From assembly GCF_032854445.1 (NCBI RefSeq), contig NC_088301.1:6556044-6620043 (forward strand): 64,000 bases of DNA, read 5' to 3'. The notes under the pieces were generated by a model, which searched no databases, had not been told where the DNA came from, and worked only from the letters and a program-made list of their open reading frames with translations. The position numbers were made by a program, and so were the translations under genes. Source of the stretch: Liolophura sinensis (taxonomy: Eukaryota; Mollusca; Polyplacophora; Chitonida; Chitonidae). This document shows positions 22,301 through 33,596 of the stretch, in pieces. Position 1 is the stretch's first letter. Each line of letters opens with the position of its first letter.

Positions 22301-25062
22301 CACCCACCAAACTAATCACCATGGTATAAGTGAAAAAAGAAATATATTATAAGAAAAAATACATCCCCTAATTCCTCAACCATTTCGCATATGAAAGAGC
22401 AACTTTCAGTGTAATTTATGAAAATTTATAGTTAAATTGTTGAGACAAAACTTTATTGGTTGGATTGACCAGGTTCAGGGATTCATTGAAAGTATTTATC
22501 AGTGTACAAAGAATTATGCCTTTAGAATATGCTCTAATAAACACCTTGCAAAAATGTGAAAACGTTGAAGAATTTCAGTATGTAGAATCTAATAAATTAA
22601 GTGAATGAATAAACTGCCAAACAAACAGCTGTCAGTGACACTTCTTGATTTTGTGCAGTGCTTATCTTAAAGCCATTTGAAAGGACTGATGAGATTGGTA
22701 TCTGGGATATTGTTACTCGATTGGATGTCTTTCATGCTGGACACGTGCAGACTGTGTTATCTCTTTGTGGTAATAATATAAACATAATGATACATGATGT
22801 ATCAAGTAACAGAGATGGAGGACAAGCAGAGAGTATTAATATAAATAACAAGTTTGAAGAAGATAGAAGTAGTTTCTTTAATGTTTTACTCTGTTATTTC
22901 AGACTTGGGAGAAGAATGAAAGCTGGGATATAATTACGAATCGCGATGAAATGCTGTATGTAAGTATAGATACACAGATTTGTCATGGGGAAACGCCTTG
23001 AAATGGAGACCACAGAATCAACATGAGCTACTGTGTATACTATGCCTGACAGAAATTCTTTTCAAGCATCTTTAAAATTTGCTTATTATGCTGCTTTTGC
23101 ATTTGTAAAGGAGAGAATTGAAGTAATTAAGGTCATATTACATTGATTTACCCTACTTCTTCTATCTTTTGGGACACCTGGTCTGCTTATTTTAGCCAGT
23201 GTACATGTAATTGTAACAGGAATATTTAGTTTCTTTTTTTCTCACACCAACTAATGAACAACATACTCCTATCTTTAGTTTTCCAAAAAGCTGGGAAAGA
23301 AATGTAATATTCAGCACTGCTAAGATCTGTCCCAAAAGTTAAAAGAATTAAGGTAAGAGTGTATAAGTAGCACTGCATGGGAAATGTGAATTCTGGATAT
23401 GGAAAAATCTTAAAAAAGCTTAGATAGTTGAAATTTAGAAAGTGTAGGAATCCTGAGAAAGCAGTTAGTTGGAGATGCTGTTTGTGAGGATTCATGCAAA
23501 TACAGGAATATGTGCTGATTGGGATACTTCACACTGTGCTGTGGGATTCACTCAAATTGATGTACTGGAAATCTTTAAACTTTTCAACCTCCAATTTGCT
23601 GAAAAGCACTTTTTTCGTGTCACTAAAGATGTTAACTGCATAAACCTGTGCAAATTACATCCGATAATTCCTTTGGAATGTTTCGAAACATCGATTGTAG
23701 GGGCAGTTGAAAAGGTTATTTAAGGTTCAGAAGTCTTTGTGTTTCTTCTTTTTTTAATCCTTTTCATTCTGGTGTACTACTACTCATTTGGTAACAGTAG
23801 GTTGAAGTTCACATTATTTAATCATAATGATTTCAATACATGTACATGTACTTCACAGCAGGTGCACCTTGACTGTTTTATGACCACCATTTTGTGATAA
23901 CTGAAACCTCAGAGAAAACTCCCTTGAGATAACTACCCAGTAGCCTATCTTTTAATACACATATGGGGTGTCATGTCCAATGTCTTTGTAACTGCTCTTC
24001 ATGTACAAAACTATAACAGAATTTAATACTTGCAAATTGCCATCAGATGAAGATGTCAAACTAAGATTAAAACGACACCTACACACATGCGTTTGTCATG
24101 CTGCAGCTAAACATTTCCTGGTCATTCTGATATAATTTGAAGGATTCCTGTCAACTTCCACCCATATTTCATAAACATGAATACTTAATTTATTGTTGAT
24201 TGAGTTCTGTCGGATGAAATGGTCAAACTGATTGTTTTCATCTAGGTACAAGCCACCTATGATCACATTATTCGAAATTTCCATGTGTCCGTCCATCATT
24301 GACATCATTTGTGCCAGTGAATGACAAAAAATAATCTCACCTGGCTGGCTACAAGTAGATTACGTTTGTGGCAAATTTGCATACCATTAGACGTAAAGCG
24401 TGCACTTTTTTCTATATCGCCAGTAGCTGAAATACATATGTACAAATATAGTGCTGTAAGAGGTTACTTTTATGTAATTCAAACCATCATTATATTGAGG
24501 TCTGCAGTGTGACAAAATTTGCAGGTTTGTAATAGTCATGGCCTGACTTGATCCTTTCTTGGGTTGAGTTTGTGGGTACTATAATTATATATCTACATGT
24601 ACTACTTATAAGGTCTGCACACCTCACTGTCAGTGACTTCACCCCACGTGGCGAGGGTTAGCATCAGAGTAATAAAACAGGAAGGGGGTTAATCACCCTC
24701 TTCTGTCATCTTGCCATCAACTCGGACCGTGCAGTAGTAAATGACAGTAACCAACATGCAAATTCGTCATAGGCAGTGGATATCTCAACTCTCCCCCTTG
24801 TTTGAGAATTTTACATTGTACCCTACCTCTTTTGAGTTAAGTTCATTTCTGGTTCAAAATTCAAAATGAATCCACTTGTATATACGAAATACAAATCAGA
24901 ATACAGTGGAAAGAAAAGTAAACTCAGATGAATTATCAATAACACTGACAATTTTCATCTTCACAGGATCAACGCCTGCCACCAAAAGCACATGATGACT
25001 TTGTTGACAGAGGATTCAAGTCACGAACAGCTCTGAGAGATCTAAAAACCAGTGCTGCGTAG
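19328..25062 (+). CDS. NDUFB6: NADH dehydrogenase [ubiquinone] 1 beta subcomplex subunit 6
   Basis: Accessory single-pass subunit (B17) of mitochondrial complex I, in the membrane arm. Exons 19328-19633, 21644-21745, 22903-22959 and 24967-25062, all phase 0 with GT-AG borders, give 186 aa; the human protein has 128 and begins further in. The diagnostic block is RRQWLKDQELSPHEP near residues 57-71, nearly identical to vertebrate NDUFB6. Exon 2 encodes the one hydrophobic helix (FLVPKTLMFLGGIWAFYYHL). The C-terminus from exon 4 (DQRLPPKAHDDF) resembles the usual soluble tail. The start MAGPDKDLEKPWQ has no upstream in-frame competitor and sits in AAGATGGCGG, a YY1-type context. Intron 1 (2 kb) and intron 3 (2 kb) show no further gene. 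Confidence 0.93.
22370..22580. mobile_element. MITE (family E), ends TTCYTCAACCNTTTC
   Basis: Left AATTCCTCAACCATTTCGCA and right GTGAAAACGTTGAAGAATTT are inverted. The copy at 28886-29095 is collinear over its length. NDUFB6 intron 2. Confidence 0.65.
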
Positions 25063-27150
25063 AAACTTTTGCAAAGACTGTAGTCATATTCCAGATTCAA
25101 GATGTGTGCACTTTTTTGACTTTAATACCGACAATTATTCAGAGGTCTGGCCACACAGCTGATCTGTCCACATTAATAGTGCTAATGACATTGCAGGATA
25201 CTTGACTGTGTGAATTTGTTTATGATGTGATTTGAAACTCTTCAATTAAAAATAATAATAATAATAATAAATTCAATATAGCCAATTGTTTTGAAATATA
25301 GATTGGATTTTATTTCCTTCTTAACAAAAGCTTTCTAGACCTTGCCTAACTGTCAATCAAGAACATGCAGTTGACCAATCATAAGCAGTGTTGTTGCAAA
25401 TAGGTTAACCGGATGTCCCACACATTGGTCACAAATGTTCAATCTTTGTGTGATGTCACGTCGTCACAATTGCTTTCACCAGGAATGGAATGAAAAGTTA
25501 CATTTTCACGAGGAGTTGGACATCGGATGTGTTGGATCCATCCATTAGACAAAAAAAATGATACACTACATCCAGTCCAGCAATATCACATTAAGTTTAA
25601 AGAGAAGGGAAACAGTGAAAAGAACTAAATGTCAGATGTAAAACTGTTCAGCATTGTATGGTAAAAAAAGTCCATTTAGGTGTCTGACTGAGTCAAATCC
25701 TCTTATACAAGATTCTTTGTTATCTGTTGGGAAACATTAGGTATCAGTTACATCACACCCATATATTTTATGTATAATATTTCCTTTTACAGTCTCTTCT
25801 TAGTGCTGGATATATGCATTTTGAATGCAGAAGACTTCCAGTTTTCAGTGTTTAGTTGCAAAAACCTGACATTACGTCACTGGTCACAATATAATCATTT
25901 TACTTGCATGAACATTTTCTTAAGAATCAATTTTCGTGTAGAGTATGTTATGCATGGTTTTTCATCTGACATATTCTATGTGTTGGTGTTACGTTTGCAC
26001 TTATGGGGCTTTCGTGGCACGCCAGTGCGACGCAATGACACAAGAGCCTCTCATCAATGCAGCCATTGTGAGTTCAAGTCCAGCTCATGCTGGTTTCCTC
26101 TCCTGCTGTACGTGGTGAAGTCTGCCAGCAACCTGCGGCACTGTTTTATAAGTGAAAAATTCTTGAGTACGGCATAAAACACCAATCAAATAAATAAATA
26201 AAATCCTTAAAACTGGTGCCTTGATAACTGGTCAGTATAATGTGACAGGGTGGAGCATCATGTCTGGTGATTTCGGCATGATACTTCAGTGGAGGCAGCA
26301 CTTTTACTCACCCTGTCACAAGAAGACACAATATATATAATCACACCTAATGACTCCTCATCGTTGTATGATTGAACAATTGTTACGTACGACGTTAAAC
26401 CCAAAGCATACAAACAGTACAGGTCTGATATAGACGAGCCTGATGTCTGTATACTGTGACACTGAGGCAGCACTAAGAATATATCAGCGTTGTTTTCAAC
26501 ATTAGGTCCTATCACAATGATGTCTACATGCAAACCAGTTCCAAGACTGACTGTAGTGCTGCATCACTACAACACTGTGCTAGAGACATGTTACAAAAAG
26601 AGATAGAGAAAAATAAGTACTTGACAAATGACCTAAAATTTCTCCCCATCACTAAGATACTCATTTTGTTAGATTGAGAATCCTGTTGATCTTGAAAAGG
26701 TGTTTTGAGGTTTGTTTGGATGAAACTGAAAATAAGTTTCAGCTGCAAAAGTAATAATTTATGACGTATTTCCTTTAAAATGCACTGTTTAGAGATGAAA
26801 TTCTAGGTCCTTTACGATCCACAGAAGTCATTCGGTGTACAGTTCTGAGAAGTCTGCTTATTTTCCAAAATTTGGTTACTTGCAGTATATTTCTAAAATT
26901 CTTTGCAAACTACCACCTTTGCTACAGTGAAAGAAGTTTTAAATAACAATTTCTTTGGTTCAGAAATAATCTCTAAAATTCTATTTGGAATTAGAATGAC
27001 AACATGACATCCTGTTGTCAGGTGTAGCTGCAATCCCAGTAATGCTGAAGTGGCATTAAGGCGTAATCATTTATTCAAACCTTGGCTTCCTTAGGAGAGC
27101 AGACAAATCTTCATGTGACAAAACATTGCATGTATAACAACATACTCCCG
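25063..27150. other. Intergenic DNA after NDUFB6
   Basis: Contains an (AAT)n run near 25247-25268, probable NDUFB6 3'UTR, a SINE (25995-26203) and a type 2 SINE tail fragment (near 26385-26405). Short open frames here have no splice partners or family motifs. No gene seen. Confidence 0.7.
25995..26203 (+). mobile_element. SINE type 1 with internal deletion
   Basis: Head GGGGCTTTCGTGGCACGCCA, B-box GAGTTCAAGTCC and tail TAAAACACCAATCAAATAAA are present; the central TTTCCTCCCACCATAATGC block is missing. In the intergenic region after NDUFB6. Confidence 0.75.
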
Positions 27151-27155
27151 CTTGT

Positions 27156-27985
27156 GGAGATGTAAACCTGGTTAAACCTGAATGTTGTAGTCAGATTAGC
27201 TGGAGTCGAGATATAGGCCTTCAGACTGATCCTGTCTGGTGGAGGAGGAGTAAAATTGGCTGAACCTGGAGTGACGTGGATGTTGCAGTCAGATTACCCC
27301 GAGTCTAGATATACTGACTGATCCTGTCTGGTGGAGGCGTAAACTTGACAGAACCTGGGGTGACCTGACTGTTGTGGTCATGTCAGTGAGGGCCTAGATG
27401 TACTGACTGATCTTGTCTGGTGGAGGAGTAAACTTGACAGAACCTGGGGTGACCTGACTGTTGTGGTCATGTCAGTGAGGGCCTAGATGTACTGACTGAT
27501 CTTGTCTGGTGGAGGAGTAAACTTGACAGAACCTGGGGTGACCTGACTGTTGTGGTCATGTCAGTGAGGGCCTAGATGTACTGACTGATCTTGTCTGGTG
27601 GAGGAGTAAACTTGACAGAACCTGGGGTGACCTGACTGTTGTGGTCATGTCAGTGAGGGCCTAGATGTACTGACTGATCTTGTCTGGTGGAGGAGTAAAC
27701 TTGACAGAACCTGGGGTGACCTCACTGTTGTGGTCATGTCAGTGAGGGCCTAGATGTACTGACTGATTTGGTGGAGGAGTAAACGGGTGATCTGAGTGTT
27801 GTAGTCATGTTAGCCAGAGCCTAGATATACCAACTGATCCTGTCTGGTGGAGGAGTAAACCTGGCTGAACCTGGGGTGACCTGAGTGCTGTAGTCATGTC
27901 AGTGAGGGCCTAGAAGGACTGACAAGATGTTTTGTCTGGTGGATTAGTAAACCTGGCTGAACCTGGAGTGATTATTTGCTACAAA
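27156..27985 (+). repeat. 89-bp minisatellite
   Basis: About nine units. The central four or five (27411, 27500, 27589, 27678) are almost identical: TCTTGTCTGGTGGAGGAGTA then AACTTGACAGAACCTGGGGT then GACCTGACTGTTGTGGTCAT. Flanking units are diverged, so the middle has been recently homogenised. Intergenic. Confidence 0.9.
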
Positions 27986-28083
27986 TCCCTTTTCTTTTCC
28001 ATATAAGGGTAATGCTGGCTGATCAGTGGGTAAACCTGTATTCTGCAAGTTGCTAGCCTCAAGGACAAGAAGCCTTAAGGATT

Positions 28084-28185
28084 GGTGTTTTAGGCTGTGC
28101 TCATGAATATTTCACTTATACCACGGCAGCCAACATTATGGTGGAAAGAAACCGGTCAGAGCCCAGGGGAAACACACGGTGTTCT
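28084..28185 (-). mobile_element. SINE type 1 fragment
   Basis: Reverse of the tail and central block: GTGTTTTAGGCTGTGCTCAT, CACTTATACCACGGCAGCCA, ACATTATGGTGGAAAGAAAC. Head missing. Confidence 0.6.
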
Positions 28186-28527
28186 AGGTGTAAACAAAGA
28201 GAAATTTAACAACATATGAGTGTTTTCAAATAAATTTCAATTTGCATACTAAAAGAACATTTATTTAGCTGCAGAAGCTAACAGAACATAAAATGCCTTC
28301 AAATTGATTTCAGTTTGCATAACAACAGAACATTTATTTGGCCACAGAAAGGACAACTTTGGAAAAAACTGAAAATAAATTGTAACTTTAAATACATGTA
28401 AGATATGTAAATCAAAAATTAACTCCTAATTAAACACCAATTATGTATCATACATATGTATATGGGAGACTCCCATAACAAAATTACCAAACCAGTCATC
28501 CCATATTAGAGCCCTGTTGTTCAAAAG

Positions 28528-28701
28528 TGTATCAGTGACTGGCAGATCTGGTATTACCTTTAGACTGGACAAAAGGCCACATTAACTTTGCATCAAGATG
28601 AGAGTAGTATATTAAAAGTGTATCAGTGATTGGCAGATCTGGTATTACCTTTAGACTGGACAAAGGCCACATTAACTTTGCATCAAGATGAGAGTAGTAT
28701 T
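28528..28701 (+). repeat. Two-copy direct repeat of about 91 bp
   Basis: GTGTATCAGTGACTGGCAGA to GATGAGAGTAGTAT appears twice in tandem with only two or three differences. Intergenic; recent duplication. Confidence 0.85.
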
Positions 28702-28885
28702 AAGATTTAGGTCTACCTTAACTTTTGAGCAACTGGTCCCTGTATCATACCTAGGTATAAATTGGTAGATAAACATCATTTTATTTATACATGTAGCTAA
28801 ATGGAACTTATCAGGCCAGTGGTGAAAATTATCTCTTTTGGAAACATAATTCTTGAAGAGCATCTACTTAACACACTGTCTTATA

Positions 28886-29095
28886 CTACTTCTTCAACCT
28901 TTTCACATATGAAAAAACAACTTTCATCTCCATTTATGCACATTTTAAATTTGATACTGGGGAAAAAACTACACTGGTTGGCTTGGCCAATTTCAGGGCC
29001 TCACAAAAAGTATAAATTTATTTCTTAATAGAATAATGCCCTCAGAAAATGCTTGAATAAACATCTTGCAAATATGCGAAAAGGTTGAAGATTTA
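28886..29095. mobile_element. MITE family E, second copy
   Basis: Left CTTCTTCAACCTTTTCACAT and right ATGCGAAAAGGTTGAAGATT are inverted; the body matches 22370-22580. Intergenic. Confidence 0.65.
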
Positions 29096-29909
29096 CAGTA
29101 TTGTACATTTGTGCCACTGGTAATTCTTGTCATATAGACAGATGAATATTGTTAATAGGAGAGACCACTTTTTGAAAGAGCCAGCACGGCATTCCAAGAG
29201 AGATACATGTAAGAAAGGAGCCAAGGATATCATTAGCTTGAAATATTGATTAAAATTTGCACATCTGTACACACATGCACTTATGCTTCACCTCCTGGTA
29301 GCACCCTGATTGGTTCATAAGTGACCGCCTTCTAATCACTTCTCGGATAGTTCTCCCATGTGTTACTGAGTGACCTACTTTGTACATCAGTTTCCTGTGT
29401 ATTGTCTCACAAGTGACTAATTTATTCTCTGTCCACCAGTAGTTCTCACAGAGGTTATTGACTGACCCATGGCACTTTGTATACCATGGTAGTTCTTTTA
29501 AAGGTTACTCTCTACTTATACTACATCCTCTGGTTGTTCTTTCAAAGGTCCTCTGGGTCCCATGACTGACCTACATATACCACACCTCCTTGTACAAGTA
29601 ATTCCCTTATAGGTCACCAACTAATTGTACTTTATTCAATCCCATGATAGTTCTCTCATAGATCACTTATATTTTATCCACTGGTAGTTCTCTCACAGGT
29701 CATGGGCTGACCTATTCTATCCACTGTTAGAGCTTTTACAGATCACTAGCTGACCTACTCTTCCTACTGGTAGCTGTGTCACAGGTCACTGGCTGACCTG
29801 GAATACCCACTGGTAGTTCTCTCACAGGGCCTTAGTGCCTCTGACTGATCTCTATATACCCAACCTCCTTGTACACGTAATTTCCTCCTATGTCACCACC
29901 TAAGCAATC

Positions 29910-30332
29910 CTAATGGTATTCCATCTGCTGGTATTCCTCCCCTACCTCCTCTTCCTGCTCTCCCCCAGGCAGATACTTCTCTACAACCAGCAACAGTTCC
30001 TCAATCTGTTCTTCTGTCAATCGTTCCTCACTCTCTTCAACGATCAACTGTATTTCAACAGCAGACACAGGCCGATGGTTCAGCAGTTGCAACTTCTCTG
30101 CCTTTGTTAATTTGTAAGGCTTCAGCGCTTCCATAAAGTTCTGTATGACCTCTGGGGTTTGATGCACACATGTTGTGTTTCCCAAGTGTTTGGTTGTCTC
30201 GTATACAATGGTAGATAACTGCTCTTGGTGCTTCCCTGGTTTCTCCTGGCTTTTCCCATGCTGAATATCCTGCAGTAGTGAGAACACCTCATAGTTACTC
30301 AGCATAGCAGCATTATCCTGTATAACTTCCAT
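29910..30332 (-). CDS. CRCP: DNA-directed RNA polymerase III subunit RPC9 / CGRP receptor component
   Basis: RPC9 (yeast Rpc17) pairs with RPC8 in the stalk of RNA polymerase III and takes part in initiation; in vertebrates the protein is also called CGRP receptor component. One open exon gives 140 aa (human 148). The signature AEKLQLLNHRPVSAVEIQLI and the following VEESEERLTEEQIEELL are almost unchanged from vertebrate CRCP, as is the N-terminal LSNYEVFSLLQDI. The start MEVIQDNAAML at 30332 aligns with the family start and has A at -3 and G at +4. The C-terminus is acidic, as is usual. The coding part has no introns; the only intron lies upstream, between 31419 and 30503, and splices a leader that encodes a separate 55-residue smORF. 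The intact reading frame and promoter argue against a dead retrocopy. Confidence 0.95.
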   Translation of the reverse strand: MEVIQDNAAMLSNYEVFSLLQDIQHGKSQEKPGKHQEQLSTIVYETTKHLGNTTCVHQTPEVIQNFMEALKPYKLTKAEKLQLLNHRPVSAVEIQLIVEESEERLTEEQIEELLLVVEKYLPGGEQEEEVGEEYQQMEYH

Positions 30333-30415
30333 TCTCAAACGTTTTTGGCCAAGCCACTTCAGAAAGTGTGGATCCTGTGAGCTATTGTCCCTGGTTCAAC
30401 ATTTGGGCATTTGGC

Positions 30416-31500
30416 TCATATTTTCTGCAAATATTTTAATGATGCAAATCGCCCAGCCACTATGACATAGCCCCAAGCCAATAGAACAATCACCAGTAGC
30501 AGCTAGAAAAAAGAAAACAAATGCACATGTTAAACTTCATGTAAATACAATTTAAAGTTTTGTAAAGCTACAAAAATATATTTACACTTCAGATACTTAT
30601 GAGGCTTTTATCAAAGAACGTGGCGTTTTACTGGCAAAAAGTGATTGACAGTACTTGTATAGCTGTCCTGGTGTCTTGTATTCAGCTTGCAAATGGTTTG
30701 GGATTACTAGATATGGGATTTTCGGATTACTTGATTGGGATGTACTCAAGAATATTTCCCATGTTCAATGGCAGTTAGCATTACGGTGGGAGGAAACCTC
30801 CCAGAGACTGAGGGGAAACTCACAACCATCCACAGATTGCAGGCAGACCTTCCCACATGCAGCTGGAGAGGAGGCCAGCCCATGAATTATTATGGAAGGT
30901 GTATGTCACTTAGGAATCTCAATAAAATAAATAAATTTTACAGTATACATGTTCAGAATATTTTGTCAGATTCTTGTCAAAGGCCGATGGTTTACTCTGG
31001 GCACTCTGGCATAATCCATAAACTGGGCAGCATTGTGAAGCGTCTGAGTGGAACATTCTTGAATGCAGCTTAAAGTTAAACCGAAATAAAATTAACAAAT
31101 AATAAATAGTAATCAGCTTATAATGTTGTATTTATCCAAATTATTTTGTTACTTGAAGCAACAGACTGACCAGCAGTAGGATACAGGTGACGCATATAAT
31201 TATAAATGATGTGAGCACCACATGGGTTTTATCAAAAGATATCCAACATAACAACAGTCAACGTTCTACATGCTTTGACAAGTTCTGATTTCTGTCTCCA
31301 GCTTTGTGGTCCAAATGACAGAAGATCATCACCAAAACAGTCAAAACAGTCTAATTACACTAGAATGTGATGAAATTGCTTACAAAATTCAGAATCCAAT
31401 CCACGTGACGCTTGCTTACAACAATCATACTGAACTTAACCCAAAACAATTGCCACTTCCTAAGGCTTTTGAGCTTTTGCCACTCGTGGCGCGTTGTCAT
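30416..31500 (-). CDS. Unrecognised 55-residue single-pass membrane microprotein (upstream cistron of CRCP transcript)
   Basis: Two minus-strand exons, 31500-31420 and 30502-30416, join at phase 0 (donor GTT|GTAAGC, acceptor TTTTTTCTAG|CTG). They encode 55 residues ending in TGA. The N-terminus MTTRHEWQKLKSLRKWQLFW is basic and aromatic. Residues about 23-43 (FSMIVLLLVIVLLAWGYVIV) form one hydrophobic helix, and the tail AGRFASLKYLQKI is short and basic. The splice junction falls inside the helix and keeps it continuous, which supports real coding. The start lies a few bases from an ETS site in the promoter shared with LMBRD2. Its stop is 83 nt from the CRCP start in the same exon, so one mRNA would carry both. 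I do not recognise the family; no function is assigned. It could be a fortuitous uORF. Confidence 0.6.
30736..30935 (-). mobile_element. SINE type 1, diverged copy in the smORF-CRCP intron
   Basis: ACTCAAGAATATTTCCCATG, GCATTACGGTGGGAGGAAAC and CAGGCAGACCTTCCCACATG are reversed type 1 blocks. It lies inside the single intron of the smORF-CRCP transcript. Confidence 0.65.
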
Positions 31501-31634
31501 GAAATACCGGAAGTGTAAACTGTGCAGCAATGCCACTGACGTGGAGAGTGCGTGTTGACGTCACACGAATTTGACGGCTGCTCTATCAAAATGAGTTGTT
31601 GATGATATTTTGATGTTTTAAAACGGTTTCAAAG
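31501..31634. promoter_or_regulatory. Bidirectional promoter and LMBRD2 non-coding first exon
   Basis: Between the minus-strand smORF start (31500) and a plus-strand splice donor (TTTCAAAG|GTAAAT, 31634/31635) lie an ETS site ACCGGAAGTG at 31506-31515 and a full CRE, TGACGTCA, at 31556-31563. The donor fits a 5'UTR exon joined to the LMBRD2 acceptor at 33570-33571. Transcription starts are inferred. Confidence 0.65.
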
Positions 31635-32167
31635 GTAAATGTCTATTTATGAGACGTATTGTTAGTAATTTATACGTCTTTGATTCAGAATAAATTTGGT
31701 TCTGAGAGTTTGGTGGGATACAAAGTAAGGAAAATGCAGTTCAGGACTGACATTATCACAGTATGGCGTTGTTGTTGTTTAGGTCGCTGTAATTCATTCA
31801 TTTTGGTCACGATCATCTGTATAAATAAAAGCATAAGTTAGTGTACGGTGTATGTGTCGATTATTTGTTTCTTTTGAATGGCGAAGTATTTTTCTTTCAT
31901 GTACTTCCTTGTTTGTTCACTGTGGTAACCTTAATAACATAAGTGATTTTACAATTCATGCATTATTTTACATTTAGCTACCAGTATCAGTATATTTATT
32001 ATACAGTATACAGTACTTAATCTTACTAGCAGGTTACACGTTTACTTTTAATGCATGGAGTCATTGACATTTTTAGAATTAAAACATTTATTTTGACGTG
32101 TATATCAAACTCATCTCCTGGGCTCCTTTCAGCAAATAATACTGTTCTCATTTCCTACCATCACCAG

Positions 32168-32862
32168 TAGCCCTGAGTGACAACGCTCGTAGGGCATCGC
32201 ATAGTCATGGGTCAGCCCCCTTCATCCCGATAGGATGAATTGTAGTTTCGGAAAGCAATAGATTGCTAACCTACCCTGCCCATCCAGCCACTCCTTTACA
32301 GTGTTGAGGGTACCAGAGCACCTGACTGAATCTCAAGATGTAGATCATTCTGAAGGTAAATATACATCCATATTTATTGAAAACCCATCTCTGCTGACTT
32401 CGTATTACGAAATGGCCGCCATCTACACAGCGTGCAAACACAGCCAGGCAGCTGGATAATGGATAATGAAATGGCTGACCCGTACTGACCTTTTTAAACC
32501 AGCCAGTATGTGATCGTATAACAACAAAAGGACTTCATAGCCAGCATAATTGAAGGGAGGGATAGTTTCGTATACAGTGCCTGCCGTGCCACGTAGATGA
32601 CAGCCATTTCGTAAATGAGAAGTCAGCGGAGAGGGAGACTTTAATAAATATAGATTGGATATTTGCCTTTGGGATAATCGATATCTCAGGATTTTAACAG
32701 CCAGGTGTCCTAGAACCTTAAGCATTGTAAGGGGGTGGCTGGATGGGATGGGGTAAATAAGTAATCAACTGCTTTCTAAAATATTACAGTTCATCCTACT
32801 GGACTAAAGGGGGAATGATCCATGACTATGCGAGGCCCTACAAACGGTATTATCCAGGGCTA
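32168..32862. mobile_element. MULE-like MITE (family A), intact ends with 9-bp TSD
   Basis: Arms TAGCCCTGAGTGACAACGCT and ...CGGTATTATCCAGGGCTA are inverted, with the matching interior CATCGCATAGTCATGGGTCA versus ATCCATGACTATGCGAGGCC. The perfect 9-bp duplication CATCACCAG lies at 32159-32167 and 32863-32871. Long arms and a 9-bp duplication are typical of Mutator-like elements. No transposase. LMBRD2 intron 1. Confidence 0.8.
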
Positions 32863-33596
32863 CATCACCAGTTATTCTAATTAATTAACAGTTTTCTGGT
32901 CAAAACAGCTAGATCTTTGAAAATACTGAACTGCTTCTTGTCAGGTTGGCATTGAGAAGTATGAACCTGACTTTGTCTCACAGCAAGCGCATTGGTCAGA
33001 GGCTCCTGTGTCATTGCAGTGTGCTAGCAGTAGCCCAAAGCTAAGCTGGACGTTACTACTGCAACGCCCAACTTTGGTCATATAGGCTTCCACATGGACA
33101 ATTTCACAAAAGAAAAAAGGGCATGAACCCTACCTTATTTTTGCCATCTACTGATTATCTAAAATGCTTGAAATGTAATGTGTCAAAGTCAGCACTGGTA
33201 AACCATCTTTCAGCAGTAATCCAACCGTTCAGACTTTCGAATGAGATAACTCAAATCAACACCTGCCATGTTTGGAATTATTCCAACTTGGGGCAAGATA
33301 AAGGGCCGCGAAAATTTTATCCCACCCAACATTCTGTTTACAGGGCATGCAATCCTTCAAGAGAAAAAAAATGTTAGTAAAATGTTTCTTGTTTTTCCCC
33401 AACCAAACGTACGTGTTCCATATCAGAATATTCAATGAATTTTGGTAAACTGTTATGAAAGGTTCACAGTATAGTGCACATGTACTTTTATTAATATATT
33501 TATTATTTTTTATTGTATATCAGTGTCCATTGTGCACTGTACAGGTATGATCATGTTATGTTTTCTTTCAGAACTTTGGAAATCAAGAAACAAACA

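Noticed and set aside
30333-30338. CRCP start two codons upstream at 30338
   Set aside because: The codon there is TTG, not ATG; the family alignment and Kozak context support 30332.
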